From: Lunularia cruciata
Lineage: Eukaryota; Streptophyta; Marchantiopsida; Lunulariales; Lunulariaceae
Direction of reading: 5' to 3'
Assembly (NCBI GenBank): GCA_948567375.1
Contig: OX419758.1
Coordinates: 53,521,473 to 53,585,472 of the forward strand
DNA: 64,000 nucleotides
Part shown: one piece after another, positions 1 through 13,603 of the stretch
How the letters are laid out: each line of letters opens with the position of its first letter
Position numbering within the stretch: the first letter of the stretch is position 1
Program-made: the position numbers and the translations under genes
Notes under the pieces: generated by a model
Database searches by the model: none
What the model was told of the DNA's origin: nothing
The model's input: the letters and a program-made list of their open reading frames with translations, nothing else

Positions 1-3000
1 TGGTACAAGTAATAGCACTACTTCTCGGAGTTTTATTTCCAGTAGGTCTTGCAGTGATGCGCTTATCAATATCTAATACTGCATTAACCTGGTACGTAAA
101 CGTCAGCACAGATTTACATTCTTTCCCTCTTTCATGTTTTCCAGTAAACTCACTTACCACTCTTATCTTTCCTCTATGATGACCCAAAGAATACGGTGTC
201 TCCCGTCTCCACATAAAGTCTGTTGGAATGCCTCAAGAGTAGGTGTCTTCCACCGCCTTCTTATATGTATTTTATCACTTTTAAGTTGATAATCATAACC
301 GTCTCTTGGAGGAGGAGAATCGGTTTGTTATTTGATGTCAAGTAGAGTCGAAGTGTCTTCAGACTTAAGTCAGAGATACACTTGAACCGCGTGTTCTATG
401 CTATCCTATAATGCCGCTCTCCTTCTGTTCTCTTCTTTGAATTTGTTTTATCTTTTGCTAGATTCACAAGCGTGATAGTGTTGTCTATTTGCAGGTTCGC
501 CCAACCATGGATAGCTTTGTGCATGTTTGTGCCTAGTTCCCTGGCAGGTTTACTCCTACCCAGGGTTATTTGGACGAATGCTACACTTGGCACCATCATA
601 AGACAAGTAAGTGCAGAAATACTTCGAAGTATAGTAAGTGCAGAAATACTTCGAAGTATAGTTTCATCCATTTCGAGCTATTATCTGAGTGGAACCTCAA
701 GTTTCTGCTTTCATAAACTTCAAACCTTACCTGCATCAATTTTTACCGGGACCATCATGAATGTTCTGGTGGATGCCATCTGAAGCATCTCAAGTGGATA
801 GTGCGTTTTTCAAAGAGCCGGCTGTAGCTCTGCCATAATGATTTACGATATACGTCTAAATTTGCTGTAGTGGACATAGGAGAAAGGAGTCACCTTTAGC
901 AAAGCTCTTATGGTTAATGACTTTGAGGGTTTCTAGAGTCTCTATAGGATCTTATCATTATTATTTGGTACCAACTAAAATTCTATTTGCAACAGGAATC
1001 CGTCGATTGGGCAGGCCACTGGGGAGCTGTTGCTTTGAGTTCTTTGCTGACAGCGGTAATAATCTACTTAGATGTAGTTATATGCTGTTGTCTGTACTAT
1101 GCCCTGGTATTTAGTAGGAAGCATTTGAATTGACACCAGGTACGATGACATATTGTGATCATCTAATATAGTCTTAACTACAAGAACTGTTAATGACTAC
1201 AAGAACCTCGCCATCAGTAAACCGAAAGAAGTTAACAAGAGTTTAGAATCAGACCGTTTAGATGGTTAATGGTCTTATTGCTTATGCTTATTCTCATGGT
1301 GTCGCCAAAATATCTTTTTCTATGAAATTTTACCTGTTATGAAGATAACTGGGCGAGGAGGTGACCTCAGCAACTTGATTCGTGGTAAAAGCTGCAACAG
1401 CAATAACAAACCAAAAAAAGAAAAACCAAGAAGGCTTGATTGTGCTGATTCATGGGAATCGCTTTATCTTGGACAGGTTATCACCCTCTCTGGCGGTAGC
1501 GGCTATCTCGACTTCATATGGGCATTTACCTTAATTCCAGCCTTTCCAGTCTTTCGTTTCTTTCAACACCATTTTGGGAAACATTCCCTTGCGTAAGTAT
1601 ACCCCTATCTTCCGGCCACGAATAGTGGGAGGTATTCTGGGTGATCTTATTGATTTATTGCCAATGTATATGGTATTAGTTAGTGAAGTGTCTGTGATTA
1701 CAGTTTTATTGCGCATTTGTGGACGACAACACTCACACCTTAGTTTGTGCAGTGGTTGATAGATATGTGATCAGGGAAGGTGGTTTATGAACTTATACAT
1801 GTGTGCACCAAGGGTTTGCATGAGAGAGGCATGGCTAGTTTGTCACTATTGATGATAAAGTCCACTGCTAATGTGATTAGCTTATAAAGTTGTCCGCAAA
1901 AGGTTTTGGATGTGTACATTCTCTCTTTGGTACCTGTGAATCTGCACGTCTAGCTTTGTCAAAGGAACAAATTCTGATAGAATGTTTTCCCCTGCAGGGC
2001 CATGTTGGGATTTCTGGTACCTGTGATCATGCCAATGGCCTATTCTGTGTACTTTGGTGGAGTCTTTGTTCAATTCATAGCTGAAAAGTCGGGCATGACT
2101 GGGTCCAATGCATTACCATTTGGTATGACAAGTCATGTCGCTGGAAAATTTAGGAAATGCTTACTAGATGGACTTTCCAACCTGTCGTTCTGATGGATAG
2201 ATAGATAGATAGATCGATGGCATCGTGAAAGAAAGAATGGATTTGCAAAGCTGTAAGTTGCGAAGTTGGAGTTTTGTTTTCTTGTCAAGAAAAGCTGATG
2301 AGTCATTACATGAGCCTTCCATCACGAATCTGGCTTGTCTCCGTGTGCAGGATTTTATGTGTCAGACGTGATCATGTCTTTACTCGTGGGCGGCTGTATG
2401 GTGATGTGTGTTGCCCCCATACTTCCAGTTGTAGGAAGGTGGATAGGTAAACCATATATTGTTCGCCTGCTCTTGTATATTAGCATTGGGGCCGCAGCTT
2501 TGTCCTCTCGAGCGTTTCCCTACACGTACTACGCACCTAAAAGACTCGTGCTGCAACACACCTTTCATACCAGAGGTATGCACCTCTTTCCCATCTAGTG
2601 CGAACATAAGGGGCCTGTAAGGCTTATTGCTTCAATATTTTTCTCTTTCCTTCGACGTTATATGCATCTCCTTGTTCTTCCACGGGGATTGCAAATGGCG
2701 GATTGAAGTTGTTGTCTACCTTTGCTTGCACCTCCCAGACGATTGAGTATTGAAATTGGGAGGAAGCTGTCATCTGGTTTGCCTGTCCTTATTTCTTTCT
2801 TGTTAATCCTTCAGGTGGAAGGCCTATATTACAGCGGACTAGCCTCTCTTGAATTTATGTTTGGTACTGGAAGCTGAAATAACTCTAGAGAATGATTTTC
2901 ATCGCAACTGATTTAATTCTTTGTCTTACTTCTGTTTATTCCAGCTGGAAACGAAATTACAAAGGCAAGCTATGATTTTGCATCAGTTGATCCAAATCCG

Positions 3001-4549
3001 GTTGCGCTGATCTGGAAACACGCTCCAAAAGTAGCGGAGTCACTACATCTCACTGAGGCTCAAATTGCAAATGACATTGATGTTGATTCAACTACATTCA
3101 CAGTAAGTGTCAGGACCTCGTGGGTCGTTCTTGGCTTTTCCGATAGGATTTCCTGATCTACTGGTTAGAAGTTTGAGGAGGGAGTCAAGTTCCTGTGAAT
3201 TTCAGTCCTGGCATGCCCTCGTGTTATACTAAGCTTCATGAAGAGCGTTCTGGTTTGCACTTCAATTAAGAGGGGCACTTGTTCAGGTTGAGCGTGAGTT
3301 CAAACGCCCATACATCATTTTAACATCTAGAATGTTTCCAGCAAACTTTGCACCGTATTTTGTACTAACAAGCGTTGCATGACCTTCGCATGCAGGCATT
3401 GTATCCAATATCAAGAATGCTCAATAGAGGCACTCAAGTTCCTGTGGAGTTGCCCTCAAAAGTTTCTGGCAAGTTTCCGCTCCTCCGAGTTATGAAAGAA
3501 GAGAAGGCTGAACACATGACATCCGATGTTTTAAAGCGGCGAATTCATTTCGAGCTGGACTTGGGGTATGAAATTGTGTGGACTATGTTGATGCAGTGCT
3601 ACAGTTTATACCCGTTGACCGAGAGAGAGAGGCACCTCGCTGTTGTTGGATACGCTCCTTCTGCAGGTTTCGAAGTTCTTCCAACTTGAAAAGAGTGAAA
3701 TGAATGCGTCGTATCCAAACAGGCGTGTCAGTCTTATGTCCTGATTCACTCGTCAATGTTTCAGGGATCTAGGAGAGGTTTGGGGAACTGCTATGAATAT
3801 AACAGGACCAATGCTGAACTGGTCATTTGCAGACCAGAAGCTTCCAGGTATCTTTGTGATTTTCGTTCAAACTCGTTCTGTTCTGCGGGTGTGACACGTA
3901 GCCGTAATGAACCTGGGGATAGATCAGATGCGTGTATTCAACTTAGAATTCTCGGTCGTAGACCTTTTTGTTGGAAGCAGTCTGACTTTGGTAGATTGTC
4001 CATCAACTTTATAATCGTGTCTATATTCATGCATGCAGAGAACCCGTCGACGTCCTTCACATGTACGCATTCTATCTGTGTGTTGCTTTCAGTGACATTT
4101 TAGAGAGAAAAGATGTGATTAATAAATGTGAACTTGTTCATCTCTTGCTCCGCAGATCCCGAATTTGTTCCTGGAGGTCCACCATCATATATATGCAGAT
4201 TATCCGGGCACAACGTGAAGGAAAATTGGTTTTTCTGGATTGAGGTATTTGATTGAGCTGCATGGTTTTATCTGTTGGCTCAACTTTTTTCCTTTTTGTC
4301 CAATTCAACACGTAGAAGTGGTGGTAAATACACATCTAGTCCAACTTCTCATTTTGCAGTCCCATCGCATGTGGTCCAAAATTCATACGTTTTTGTGTCT
4401 TGCAGGCACCTAGTGCTGAACCATTAAGAATTGAATTGGCCGTGCTTGATCAAAGATTGGAAAAGGAAACTGAAAGACTCGCGGCATCTTTCCCAATCTG
4501 GGTGGCAGTCACTTCTGGTTCAAGCTACTTGTCAACATACACAATCTAG
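1..4549 (+). CDS. ERMP1: ERMP1-like endoplasmic reticulum metallopeptidase, 3' half (11 exons, 5' end outside window)
   Basis: I read exons at 1-91, 495-606, 996-1055, 1477-1592, 1998-2122, 2351-2575, 2945-3102, 3396-3565, 3765-3847, 4156-4244 and 4406-4549 (stop TAG). All introns begin GT and end AG, and the phases add up to 456 codons. The product has six or seven hydrophobic segments followed by a soluble C-terminal domain. Recognisable plant ERMP1 landmarks, in order, are SVYFGG, APKRLVLQHTF, a GNEIT-like start of the luminal domain, GGPPSYICRLSG and AVLDQRL near the C terminus. The family consists of ER-membrane M28 zinc peptidases. The zinc-binding catalytic domain is N-terminal, so it lies left of base 1 and cannot be checked here. 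At 456 residues this is about half of the usual 850-900. Family assignment comes from recalled similarity to Arabidopsis homologues; exon joins are my reading and need a transcript. The gene shows no internal stop and is probably functional. Confidence 0.88.
607..660 (+). repeat. 27-bp tandem duplication carrying the 5' splice donor
   Basis: Two identical 27-bp units, 607-633 and 634-660, each begin with GTAAGTGCAG. The first GTAAGT is the donor of the intron after exon 495-606. The second is an equally good donor 27 bases (nine codons) downstream, in frame and without a stop. Confidence 0.9.
2196..2214. repeat. GATA microsatellite in an intron
   Basis: About five GATA units lie in the intron between exons 1998-2122 and 2351-2575 of the ERMP1-like gene. 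Confidence 0.85.
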
Positions 4550-5667
4550 GGGACACAGGAGCAAAATTATACAGACGATACATCTATTGAAACTTCCAGT
4601 TAGGAGCTGGCGAGTTTCAGTTATATTACTTGGTAGGCTGATCAAGTGTACCCATTTTTTCTCGCTCCAGTTTCCCCAAGATCGTGAATGTTGTTCTATG
4701 CCGGAATGAGAATCAAGCGCAACATAGATAGCATTTAACATCGACTGTGAGAACTTCACCAGGTAGGTTGTTGTCTTGCGGTCTCGAATCTTCAATCAAC
4801 AACTATTGTGTATAAACAAAATCCGAGTTCGAGGGCATACGAGCTCTTCACCGACACTAAGTCATTTCTCAGTCCAGCGATCAACATACATGTTCTGAAC
4901 AGCTTGGCATGACAGATACAATCAAACTTCATATAGCACTTCTATTTGTCTTTTTTCAAGCATCTGCGCAGAAAGTCCGATCAGCATATCAAGCTTTGGA
5001 CATGAAGTTTCAAACATACGTTCTAACTCCTGAATTGTCAGAAACACTTCCGGTTCAGAACCGGCTTAGTTTTAACGGGTTCTGTACTCCATTACTCAAG
5101 AAACACAGTTCTCCATCCGTACCCTTAGCGAGTGGGAACACACACCGCCCTCACAACTTTACTATCAATCTTCAAGTACGCCCACATGATCGATGTCCTC
5201 CGCAGGTTTGTCCACATGAATGCACTCAAGATTCGAATTGACATGTGAAGCATCCTCACAAGGAAGTATTAATCATAACATGGGTTATAATCGGACGCAG
5301 TAATGGATTCGGCTTTTACGAGTTTCATTCTTTTGGGGTTTCATATTCCTTTCGGCAAATTTCCTAAACACGTCATAGACTTTTAAAGGCTTCAACTTGT
5401 TCTTACAAGAGAAGTCCCCAAAGACATTATCATAAACTTCTCAAATCTAAGCTTGTATGAGAATTGTGGAGTTCCTTGCAACCAGACCTGAAACCCTTGT
5501 CCTAAGTTGCCTACTCAAAATGGCTGTCCCTTAAGACATCCATCTTGAATATGCATTTTGAACCAGAGATTAGCTTCCTAATATCCATGGAGCTCATTGG
5601 ACTTCATCTTACTCCTGTTATTATGAGATAATGACCAGTGTAGATGGTCATGCATGGATTCTTTAGG
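4550..5667. other. 3' UTR and intergenic DNA, no gene seen
   Basis: This follows the stop codon of the ERMP1-like gene and probably starts with its 3' UTR. An open frame of 110 codons at 4909-5241 has no recognisable domain and I do not call it. The stretch ends at the start of the first LTR. Confidence 0.5.
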
Positions 5668-6514
5668 TGTTGCGAGGTGAAAAAGTCTGAGACAAGATGT
5701 GCGGGAAGACAAGTTCTGCGGGTAACAAGATCGACGGGAATGTACAGTGGTAGAAGAAATTAATGAAGAGTTCAGCAGCGCGCTGACAGGATAGGATCAT
5801 TTGGCATCTAAGGGAGGAGAGCTATTTGGCCCTTATGGCCCGGACTGCTAGGGTAGCAGCAGCAAACTAGTGTAGTATTTTAAAGTAGATTAGGAAATTC
5901 TTTTTAGAATCCAGTATTTAAGGGGGAGTCGCTTCCCTTGAGGGGTAATCTTGATTTGGCCAGCAGAGATCACCAGAAGGACTTCTCTAGACTCTCGGGA
6001 ATTTGTAGATTAACACAAATTGACTCCTACAGGAGAGATGGACTAAGTGGCCTACGGGAAGTGGAATCCCTCTTTCCGCAGGATTGTATTATGCAATTTA
6101 GAGACTAACTCCGACAGGGCACATGTGGAACAAACTGTGGTGCACTTCTTCTCTAACTGTGTGTTAAATGGTATGATTGGAAGTTGCAAACATTTGAACG
6201 GTTGTTGAGGAATCAATGCTCCTCTGTGGATCTGCACTGATCCTGTGTCTGATCCAGGTTATTAGAACCACATTCATTGATGTATTAAGTGACATTCGAA
6301 AGAAGCAGAAGGCTTTGCAGGGGTGATAGACCTTCAAACCGTCCCCTTCAAAATATCTAAAGGGAATTCCCTTCCCTGAATGAACTAAGACTTGTTACAG
6401 GATCCTTGACTACATCACCTCCCCATGCCTTGTGAATGGCCGGCCATGCATGGATTGTACCATCGCTTTCCTTGACTTGTATTTCCACTATGGGACGGGA
6501 TAACCCAACTTACA
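5668..6514 (+). repeat. Left LTR of element 1
   Basis: It matches 13604-14310 over about 690 bp with many point differences. Its last 160 bp (about 6356-6514) are missing from the right copy. Boundaries were chosen from TG...CA ends and the primer-like site that follows. Confidence 0.75.
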
Positions 6515-6518
6515 TTTC

Positions 6519-6535
6519 TGGCGCTGCCACTGGCT
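6519..6535 (+). promoter_or_regulatory. Putative primer-binding site of element 1
   Basis: TGGCGCTGCCACTGG begins four bases after the left LTR. TGGCGC-type primer sites are common in plant gypsy elements. The match to any particular tRNA was not checked. Confidence 0.45.
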
Positions 6536-8489
6536 GATTTGTATGTCCTCTTCACTTTCTTCTACAACATGCTTTTGTTATATCTACTCATTGCCACCTT
6601 GCAAGGAAATGGTGTTTTCTGGTTTGGAGAAAGCATTACCTCCCACTCTCACCAAACAGATAATTTTAAACTTAGAGGAGACAATACCTCAATACTCTCT
6701 CCAACTAGTTCTTCTGGCTCTCAAAAGACTAATCCTCCATGGATTCCGACAACGAGCCCATATGGGAGGAGACTTTGCAACTTGTCCTTGAAATGCACCA
6801 CACCGTGATTCCTATGTTTGATACCCTTGCAAATTAGCCCCCTACTTCGTTCATACACAACTACAACATCATTGTCAATTTGGCTAACACTTGAGCAAAC
6901 ATCACTCTCAAACAACTCTACAACATATCTCCTACCAAATGTAGGAAGCTTCAAAGCTTCTTGCTATGGGAGCATCACTTGGTGCATTTTCAAGGATCCA
7001 CCAACTAAAGAAGTCTTCCCATAGACACATGATCATGTAGATTCCTTGCTACCTTTTCCTATAGGATGCCCATTGACTTTGTTTATAGGAAGCCCTTACA
7101 CCGCCTTTTTTGGTATGGTGCCAATGAAGGCCATTGTGTTGTAGAGTCAAGTTCACAACTCCAACATTCAGATAACAATTGGCGGCAATGTCATCCTAAA
7201 TTGTCAAATTGATTTGAGGTCCTCAGTAAACATCATGACCAAAAGAGTTATGAACCCTCTAATTAAAAGGCATGACCAAGACCTCCATCCTACTTCAAAT
7301 GGTTGATGGAAGATGACACCATCTAGTGGGCATTTTAACCAAAGTACCTACATTAATTGGTGAAAAAACCTTCTTGGTTGATTACTTAATCATGAATACA
7401 CCTTCTCTTGCCTAAATTTTGCTCTAATTGGGAGTGCTCTAGTTGGTGATATGATCAACTCTTGGCAAACTAGTAAGCTAAATTTTGGGAGGAAATCAAA
7501 TCACATGGTCTACCTATGTATTCTAAAAATTTTTCTTAGGTCCAATCACAAGGGTGAACCCAAATTTATCATTGATGAATGGAACCCTATACACATGGAC
7601 AATGATGGAGAGATTGCAGATACCATTGCTAACTATTCATTCATAACCACAAAGGAGATAAGCGGGTATAGTATAGCCTTAGTTATGAAGACAATAAACT
7701 TGTTGGTCCTTCTCCCACAACCTTCTCAAGTCAAAGGGTTATTTTGGCTGACTTGTTCCCGCGACTTCCTCCACACCGCTCTTGGATTCCGATAACACCT
7801 TAGCTCCTCCAGTAAATGATCTCTCCCTTCATAGCATGTTTTTGTGGTTTCACACAAGGAATCATGTTTGTGCCATCTCACCACCACATGTTAATGTGTC
7901 GATAATGACATCAATTGCAAAGAAGGAGGAAAAGAAAAGGAATGCTTCTTTCTCAATGGTGCTCTTTTCAAAGATACTATTATTCCCTAAAATAAAATCA
8001 CAAAGACTACCCTAACCACTATGTCCTTCCACAAAGATGCAAAAATTGGTCCCTTGTCTCACACCAATTGCGTAAGATGGTGCGTATCTTGTTGCAACCA
8101 AGGAAAAAACCCCAAAATGCTTGGAAAAAGAGCAAGGATATACCAAATAATACTTGGTGAAGCATTGCAGTACTATTTTTTGGCAAAACTCTTGAACACA
8201 CAACTAAGCCTATACCACTCAATTTATAGATAGTTGCAAATTCTAGGACCTCAACATTTTGCATGCAGAGGAACCTCCTAAATATGTAAGAATCAGCACA
8301 AAGGTGATCATGGGTGAATAGTTTATGTACCAACAAATCTTCCTTGAGTTTTGGGATGTTTTTGCCTACAACTACACAAAACTCATAGGTGTGAACTCAG
8401 AAACATGTCAACATCATATAATCCTTCATGCAAATGCCATTCCCATATGATCCAAACCATAAAAGCTGAACCCTATTTTCTCCTAAAAG

Positions 8490-8800
8490 GTACAAGACAA
8501 GTTGGATAAACTACTAAAGTGCGGGTTCATCTATCCAACAAGTGAAATTGAGTAAGCATTGCCAATTTTAGTGGCCCTTAAAAAAGATACAGGTAAGGTG
8601 TAAATTTACATGGAGATTTGCAAACTAAATTCCTAAACCATCTTGGACTCCTTCCTAATCCCTTTCACTAACACCCTTCTCAACAAAGTAGTTGGCAGCC
8701 AATGTTTTTTCCTTTATGGAAGGGTACTCCAATAAAACAAAAATGTAATTGCCTTAATAAATCAATAGAAGACCACCTTTCAAGGTCTAAGATGCAGTCA
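8490..8800 (+). pseudogene. Gypsy reverse transcriptase remnant (element 1)
   Basis: The conceptual translation contains LLKCGFIYPTSEIE, then LVALKKDTGK, then an IP(F)TNTLLN-like stretch and TTFQGL. These match the start of Ty3/gypsy reverse transcriptases, where the usual forms are LLK.GFIYPIS.SEWVSP and V.KK..G..R.C.D. Several stops are present, including one replacing the expected Trp after SEIE. The catalytic Y/F-x-DD block is not found, so the copy cannot work. RNase H and integrase regions were not recognised downstream. Confidence 0.65.
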
Positions 8801-11800
8801 TAAAGAATGAGAACTCCTTGTTCAAAGAGATTGTATTTTTGGCTAGCTATATTACCAACTCTATAAATTTTAGGGTCAGCTGGACTCCTTCTTGATTGTT
8901 TATGTTAGAAGCCACAACTTCTTGATGCTTTGCTTTGCTTTCAGATGGGAGCAATAGAAGTTCCACAATAGTTCCTCCCATCAAGATCTCTTTCTTTGCC
9001 TGTTCTTGGTTGATGGTACCTTCTCTTGTAGAGTATCCCATAACATCTCTCAACTCAAGATGATGCTACCTAGTGTTGTATAGACTTATCTTACTCATCT
9101 CTTCTTCCAATAAGTCTAAAAAAGTGGACTCTTGTTCCTCTTGAGGCCCTTCTTTGGTCACCAACTTTGAGTACATCACCAATAAGGACAACTTCCATTA
9201 TACATCCCATATTATGATATTCATTGATGATCAACGCTCTAGTTGGAGAACTTGCCGACATCGTAACTCCACTTCTAATAGAGTCCATACATTTCTTAGG
9301 AGAAATTTTCTCCATAACTTCCCGATGTACAAGATTATTTCTCACATTTTTGCCCTTGGGTTGGGCTACTTCATGTCTTCTTTTTGGGATAGGACTTAGG
9401 TTGGCTCCCTATATATGAGGGGATACCTCACACTACACATGAGACAAATACAGGGGTTGGAAAGTTATGCTTTGTAGATGATGATGATATGTGTCCTAGA
9501 ACTAGGAATGGCTCCTTCCCTTGATCTGGTGAAATAGGTCCCATATGATCTCCATGACTTCCAAGATTGGAAATGGCTCATGATTCCACCCAACTACGGG
9601 TCTAGCTATAACTCGATTGCAAATAACCACCTTACCTCTATTCATGAAATTCCGTGCTCCACGGATAATCAACATGAACCAAGTTGAGGCAATGGTTGCA
9701 ACATTCTGTCAAGTGGATAAGGAACACTTGACTTGGTATCTCTTTCTCCCTTAGACAAATTTAAGGCATGATATGAAGAGGGAGATATTTGTGTGTTTTA
9801 GCCATCAATAGTGGGAAAAATTGGGATTCATCTTGGTAGATCAAATCTACCATTTTGACTTGGCACTCTTCACTACAAGAGTAACAATTGTGTATATTTA
9901 AGTGCAACCATTGGCACAGAACAATTCTCTATGTTGTGGGCATATAAGATTGACTCTTAAGAACTATAGAGAACACATTATGTAATGGTTGAAGCTATAC
10001 TACGAGGAGACATAGAAGTAGAAGATCTTTACAAATTAAAAAAATGTGGTAGTAAACCTTTAGTATTTCACCTTGAGTTATTTAGTGGATTGTCTCAAGT
10101 TGGTGTATTATGGGTTGGCTTTCAAGCCACATGTATGCCCAATAAGGGAGTACATCAAGGTAAACCAAGTATTTGATAAGGAGATTGTGAGGATCTACAA
10201 AGATACCCAATTACAAAGAGCCTATAATGCCACAATTAGCAATGATCTTGGGTTGTAGAACATCCAGATCAACACTTTGATCTAGGAACTCAAGATTACC
10301 TTTGAGAAATTTAGAAGAGAGGAACCAGAACAATTTTGTCAAGGCGATGCTGTGTTGTGGTTTGTGGAGCCCATGAAAAAGTAAACTAGTGTGGTTTATC
10401 TCCATAAAGATGGTGTAGGTTGTATCACAGATCCCACGGTTGAGCTATTGCCATATGAGCAATCTATGTGCATTTAAGTGGCTGGAAATGTGGAGCATGA
10501 TCTTATCCTTTTCAAGTGCTCTAATCTATATAGGTGGTGGAGAGTTGAGAGAAAGGTTTTTTTAAGTTTGAGGAGTCTTGAGCGAGAGGAAGATATTGGG
10601 AGTAAGAATTGTAGCAAAGCTTTGGGAGAAAGCATTTGAGTAGGAGATATCCGATGCTCTTGATCTGCCACTCTGAATGCTCATCATGCTTTAAATTCTA
10701 CATCGTGATGGCTTACGAGATTGGATGGTGGCACATTTTGGGGTAACATTCATGGAGTCGGTGATGGAAAACCTAGATTTTGTTGTCCTTTTGGTGCTTA
10801 CTTATGAGTAGGTCTAAGACTTGACAATCTATGTGTTCTTATAGACGGAGAATAACTTAATCTCATTCAATAGCTTCAAATTAGAGTTGTGGGGTCCATT
10901 TGACAAAAAAGAGAATCAACTAAATGACAACAAAGTGCAAGTGATTGGATCCCAAGAGGAGAAGTCTGGAGTTTTTTACCATCAAAGGAGATGGGAAGGC
11001 ATTCAAGAAGAGGAGACCATAGTTAGATAGAAGAGCTAACATGCTGTAATTGAAGACAAAAAAAATGATTTGAGTAGATTGTGTGGGAGATATGATTGAT
11101 TGAATCAAGGGAGTAGTATTCATACCAAAGAGCACAAAATAGACAATTTGGAGAGCTTTGTGAAAAATTTTCTTGATCTGTCAATGTAATTGGAGAGTAG
11201 ACAAAGTGGTTATAATGTTGAGTGCAAGAAATTTTAGATTTTGATTAATCTAAAATCAAATCTGGTCAATTGAAGTTGGAGCTTTGGAAAGTGAGGTGTT
11301 GGAGATGAGATGTTGATCAAGTTTGGAATTTTGGTCACTCTTAAATTTGTGGTTTGAATCACCTTATAAACAACTCTAGTATTTTTGATAGTTAAGTCTT
11401 GCATATATATGCAAAGGCTTCATTTGAATTCCTCAAATAGAGAACTCAGGGTCTTGGATCAAGCATACTTGGGTTTGTAGAGCTCATAAGTTAACCCAAC
11501 TTAGGAGTTGATCCATATCTAGGAATTAGGGTTGGATTAGGCTACTAAAATTTGCAAGAGGTTAGAAAAGGGGAAAAGAAGCTATTGTGGAAAATTTAGT
11601 TAGCTCTAGATCCATGGAGAGTGAGAGCTGATGTAACAAGTTCTACTAAAAATATTATCATAAGCTCAATAGAGCATATTTTGTCTTCAATCATGATTGA
11701 ATGTCAATTCTCTCATTTTTATGACTAGGATTGAAGATTTTAGGTTGGAATAGTGATTTGATAATTATTTGTACCTTTGATCTAGAAATTTGGGAAAATT

Positions 11801-13068
11801 TACCAAGAATCAAGAGCAAACCCTCAATTAGGGATTTCAAAATTAAGGTGGAAACTATAGAAACCTAGTCAAGTTTAAGAGCTTGTCAAAGGAGCTATAA
11901 TCATCAGATTGTGGCTTGCTTTATACCATTGGAAAAATTATTTCACAAGATTTTCATTGAGGCCTAGATCATTCAAATCATAAGAACAAAAAGCATGTAT
12001 TTTCACTTGAGTTACATGAAGTTTTACCCAAGATATAGAATATATAGAAATATATAGAAAGATATAGAATTACTCCACTTTGAGTACAAATTGGTTTGAA
12101 GGTTGGAGTACAATTTGGAAGAAACTTGGAATATAGATTGAAATCAGCTTGAAGATAGGGCATGAGGCTCTAAAGCTAATTTCTACCAAAGCATAGAGAG
12201 TTGTTGTTGAATCTTGTGGTTGGATCTTCTCCATGCTTGTATGCTTGTTTCTACACCTAGTTGGCTTGGATTGGTGTTTGAGCATTACGCTTAGGTTCTT
12301 TCCTTCTAGGAGTGCTATGTATTTCTTCATGGTACTATTGGAAGTGATGACCAGTAGACTAGGAGTGTGGTTATGATGACATGTTAGGTTGCTCGTTACT
12401 CCCCTACCTAGTAGAAGGATCTTAGAAACAAAAGTGGAGGGTTTTACTAGGTAGGTACCACATGTGCTCAAACTGGTAGGGATAGATTTACATACAGCCT
12501 TTGATTCATAAGCTCTATAAGTAGGTACCTTGTGTGTTCACAAAGAGAGAAAGGCAAAGTACAACAGTGGTAGGTCAAGACCTTGAAAACTTGGAGAAAT
12601 GAGTACAAAGTAGACACGGCCATGCTTTCAAGTATTCCTTGACATATGATGCACTTAGCTCATGTATGATCAAGTGTTATGATAAGGTATAAGATGTAGA
12701 TCTTAATGAAGAGGAAGTTGATTCAGGTGACTCATAGTGCCACAAAGCTATCCTATATGTGTTGGAGTCAAGCAAGCCTATGGCCAAAGGGTTTCTTATA
12801 TCTTACCATTGAAATTGGAAGATCTCGATAAGGAGCCTAGTAATTCACATAATTGTACATGAGGATTTTAGTTATATACTTAGACATGACCAAATTTCCC
12901 ATGTGTCTATTTTTTTCCATACCATGTTGGATTGATGGTACCTACCAACATCTTTTTATGTTGGCTATCTCTTAGTTTCAAGGGATCCACACCAATTAAC
13001 AATGCTCTCTTTGATATGGAGCCAATCAACTTGCTTGCACCCTTAGACGCGCTTCTGCAAGGTCTCAA

Positions 13069-13593
13069 ATGAGAACTTCAAGAAATACTGGATTAGGAGG
13101 TGCTCTGCTTGAGGGCTATTCATCACTTCTCATGCAAAAAGAAGCCACATGGCTGGCCCACAATGCAAGCCCATCCAATAGGCCTAGAGAGACTATAGCC
13201 ATGCTCAAGAATTGTTGGAACCAATGGTATACCACCAAGGATCCCATAGTTTGCTATGATACAATCTACTGCAAGACTTTGGCACAACTATATAACCAAT
13301 TGTGCCAAGATGGTAAGGAAGAAGGAGACTTCAACCCCTTCAAATAGACAATCACAATCATTGTCTTCATGTATCTCTTATAGCAAGCAAGCATGTGGGG
13401 TTACCGCTTGGGTAGAGTCTTGGAGTTGGAACATATGGACGGGTTCAGCAATGTACAAGATATCATCTTCAAGGACTATCAAGAGAGGGATAGTATGGGA
13501 ACCTATTATTTGAAGGAGAGCTCTTCCCATAGGGAAATAAAAACAAGAAGGAAAGGTGACTTTCTTAGTCTTGCTTGGAGTGCAAAGACTTAG
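13069..13593 (+). pseudogene. Unidentified broken reading frame upstream of the right LTR of element 1
   Basis: Two adjacent open stretches (13069-13347 and 13393-13593, different frames by one base step) end just before the polypurine-like tract and the right LTR. The first encodes about 92 residues with motifs such as KNCWNQWYTTKD; the second is basic and charged (KTRRKGDF). I recognise no domain. Position after pol suggests an extra 3' ORF of the retrotransposon, but a captured or nested sequence is equally possible. Confidence 0.3.
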
Positions 13594-13603
13594 GAAAGGG
13601 CTA

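Noticed and set aside
4909..5241. Open frame of 110 codons after the ERMP1-like gene
   Set aside because: No domain, no splice support, and it lies where a 3' UTR is expected.
12070..12471. Minus-strand open frame of 133 codons
   Set aside because: Inside element 1, opposite to its RT, with no recognisable motif and low-complexity composition.
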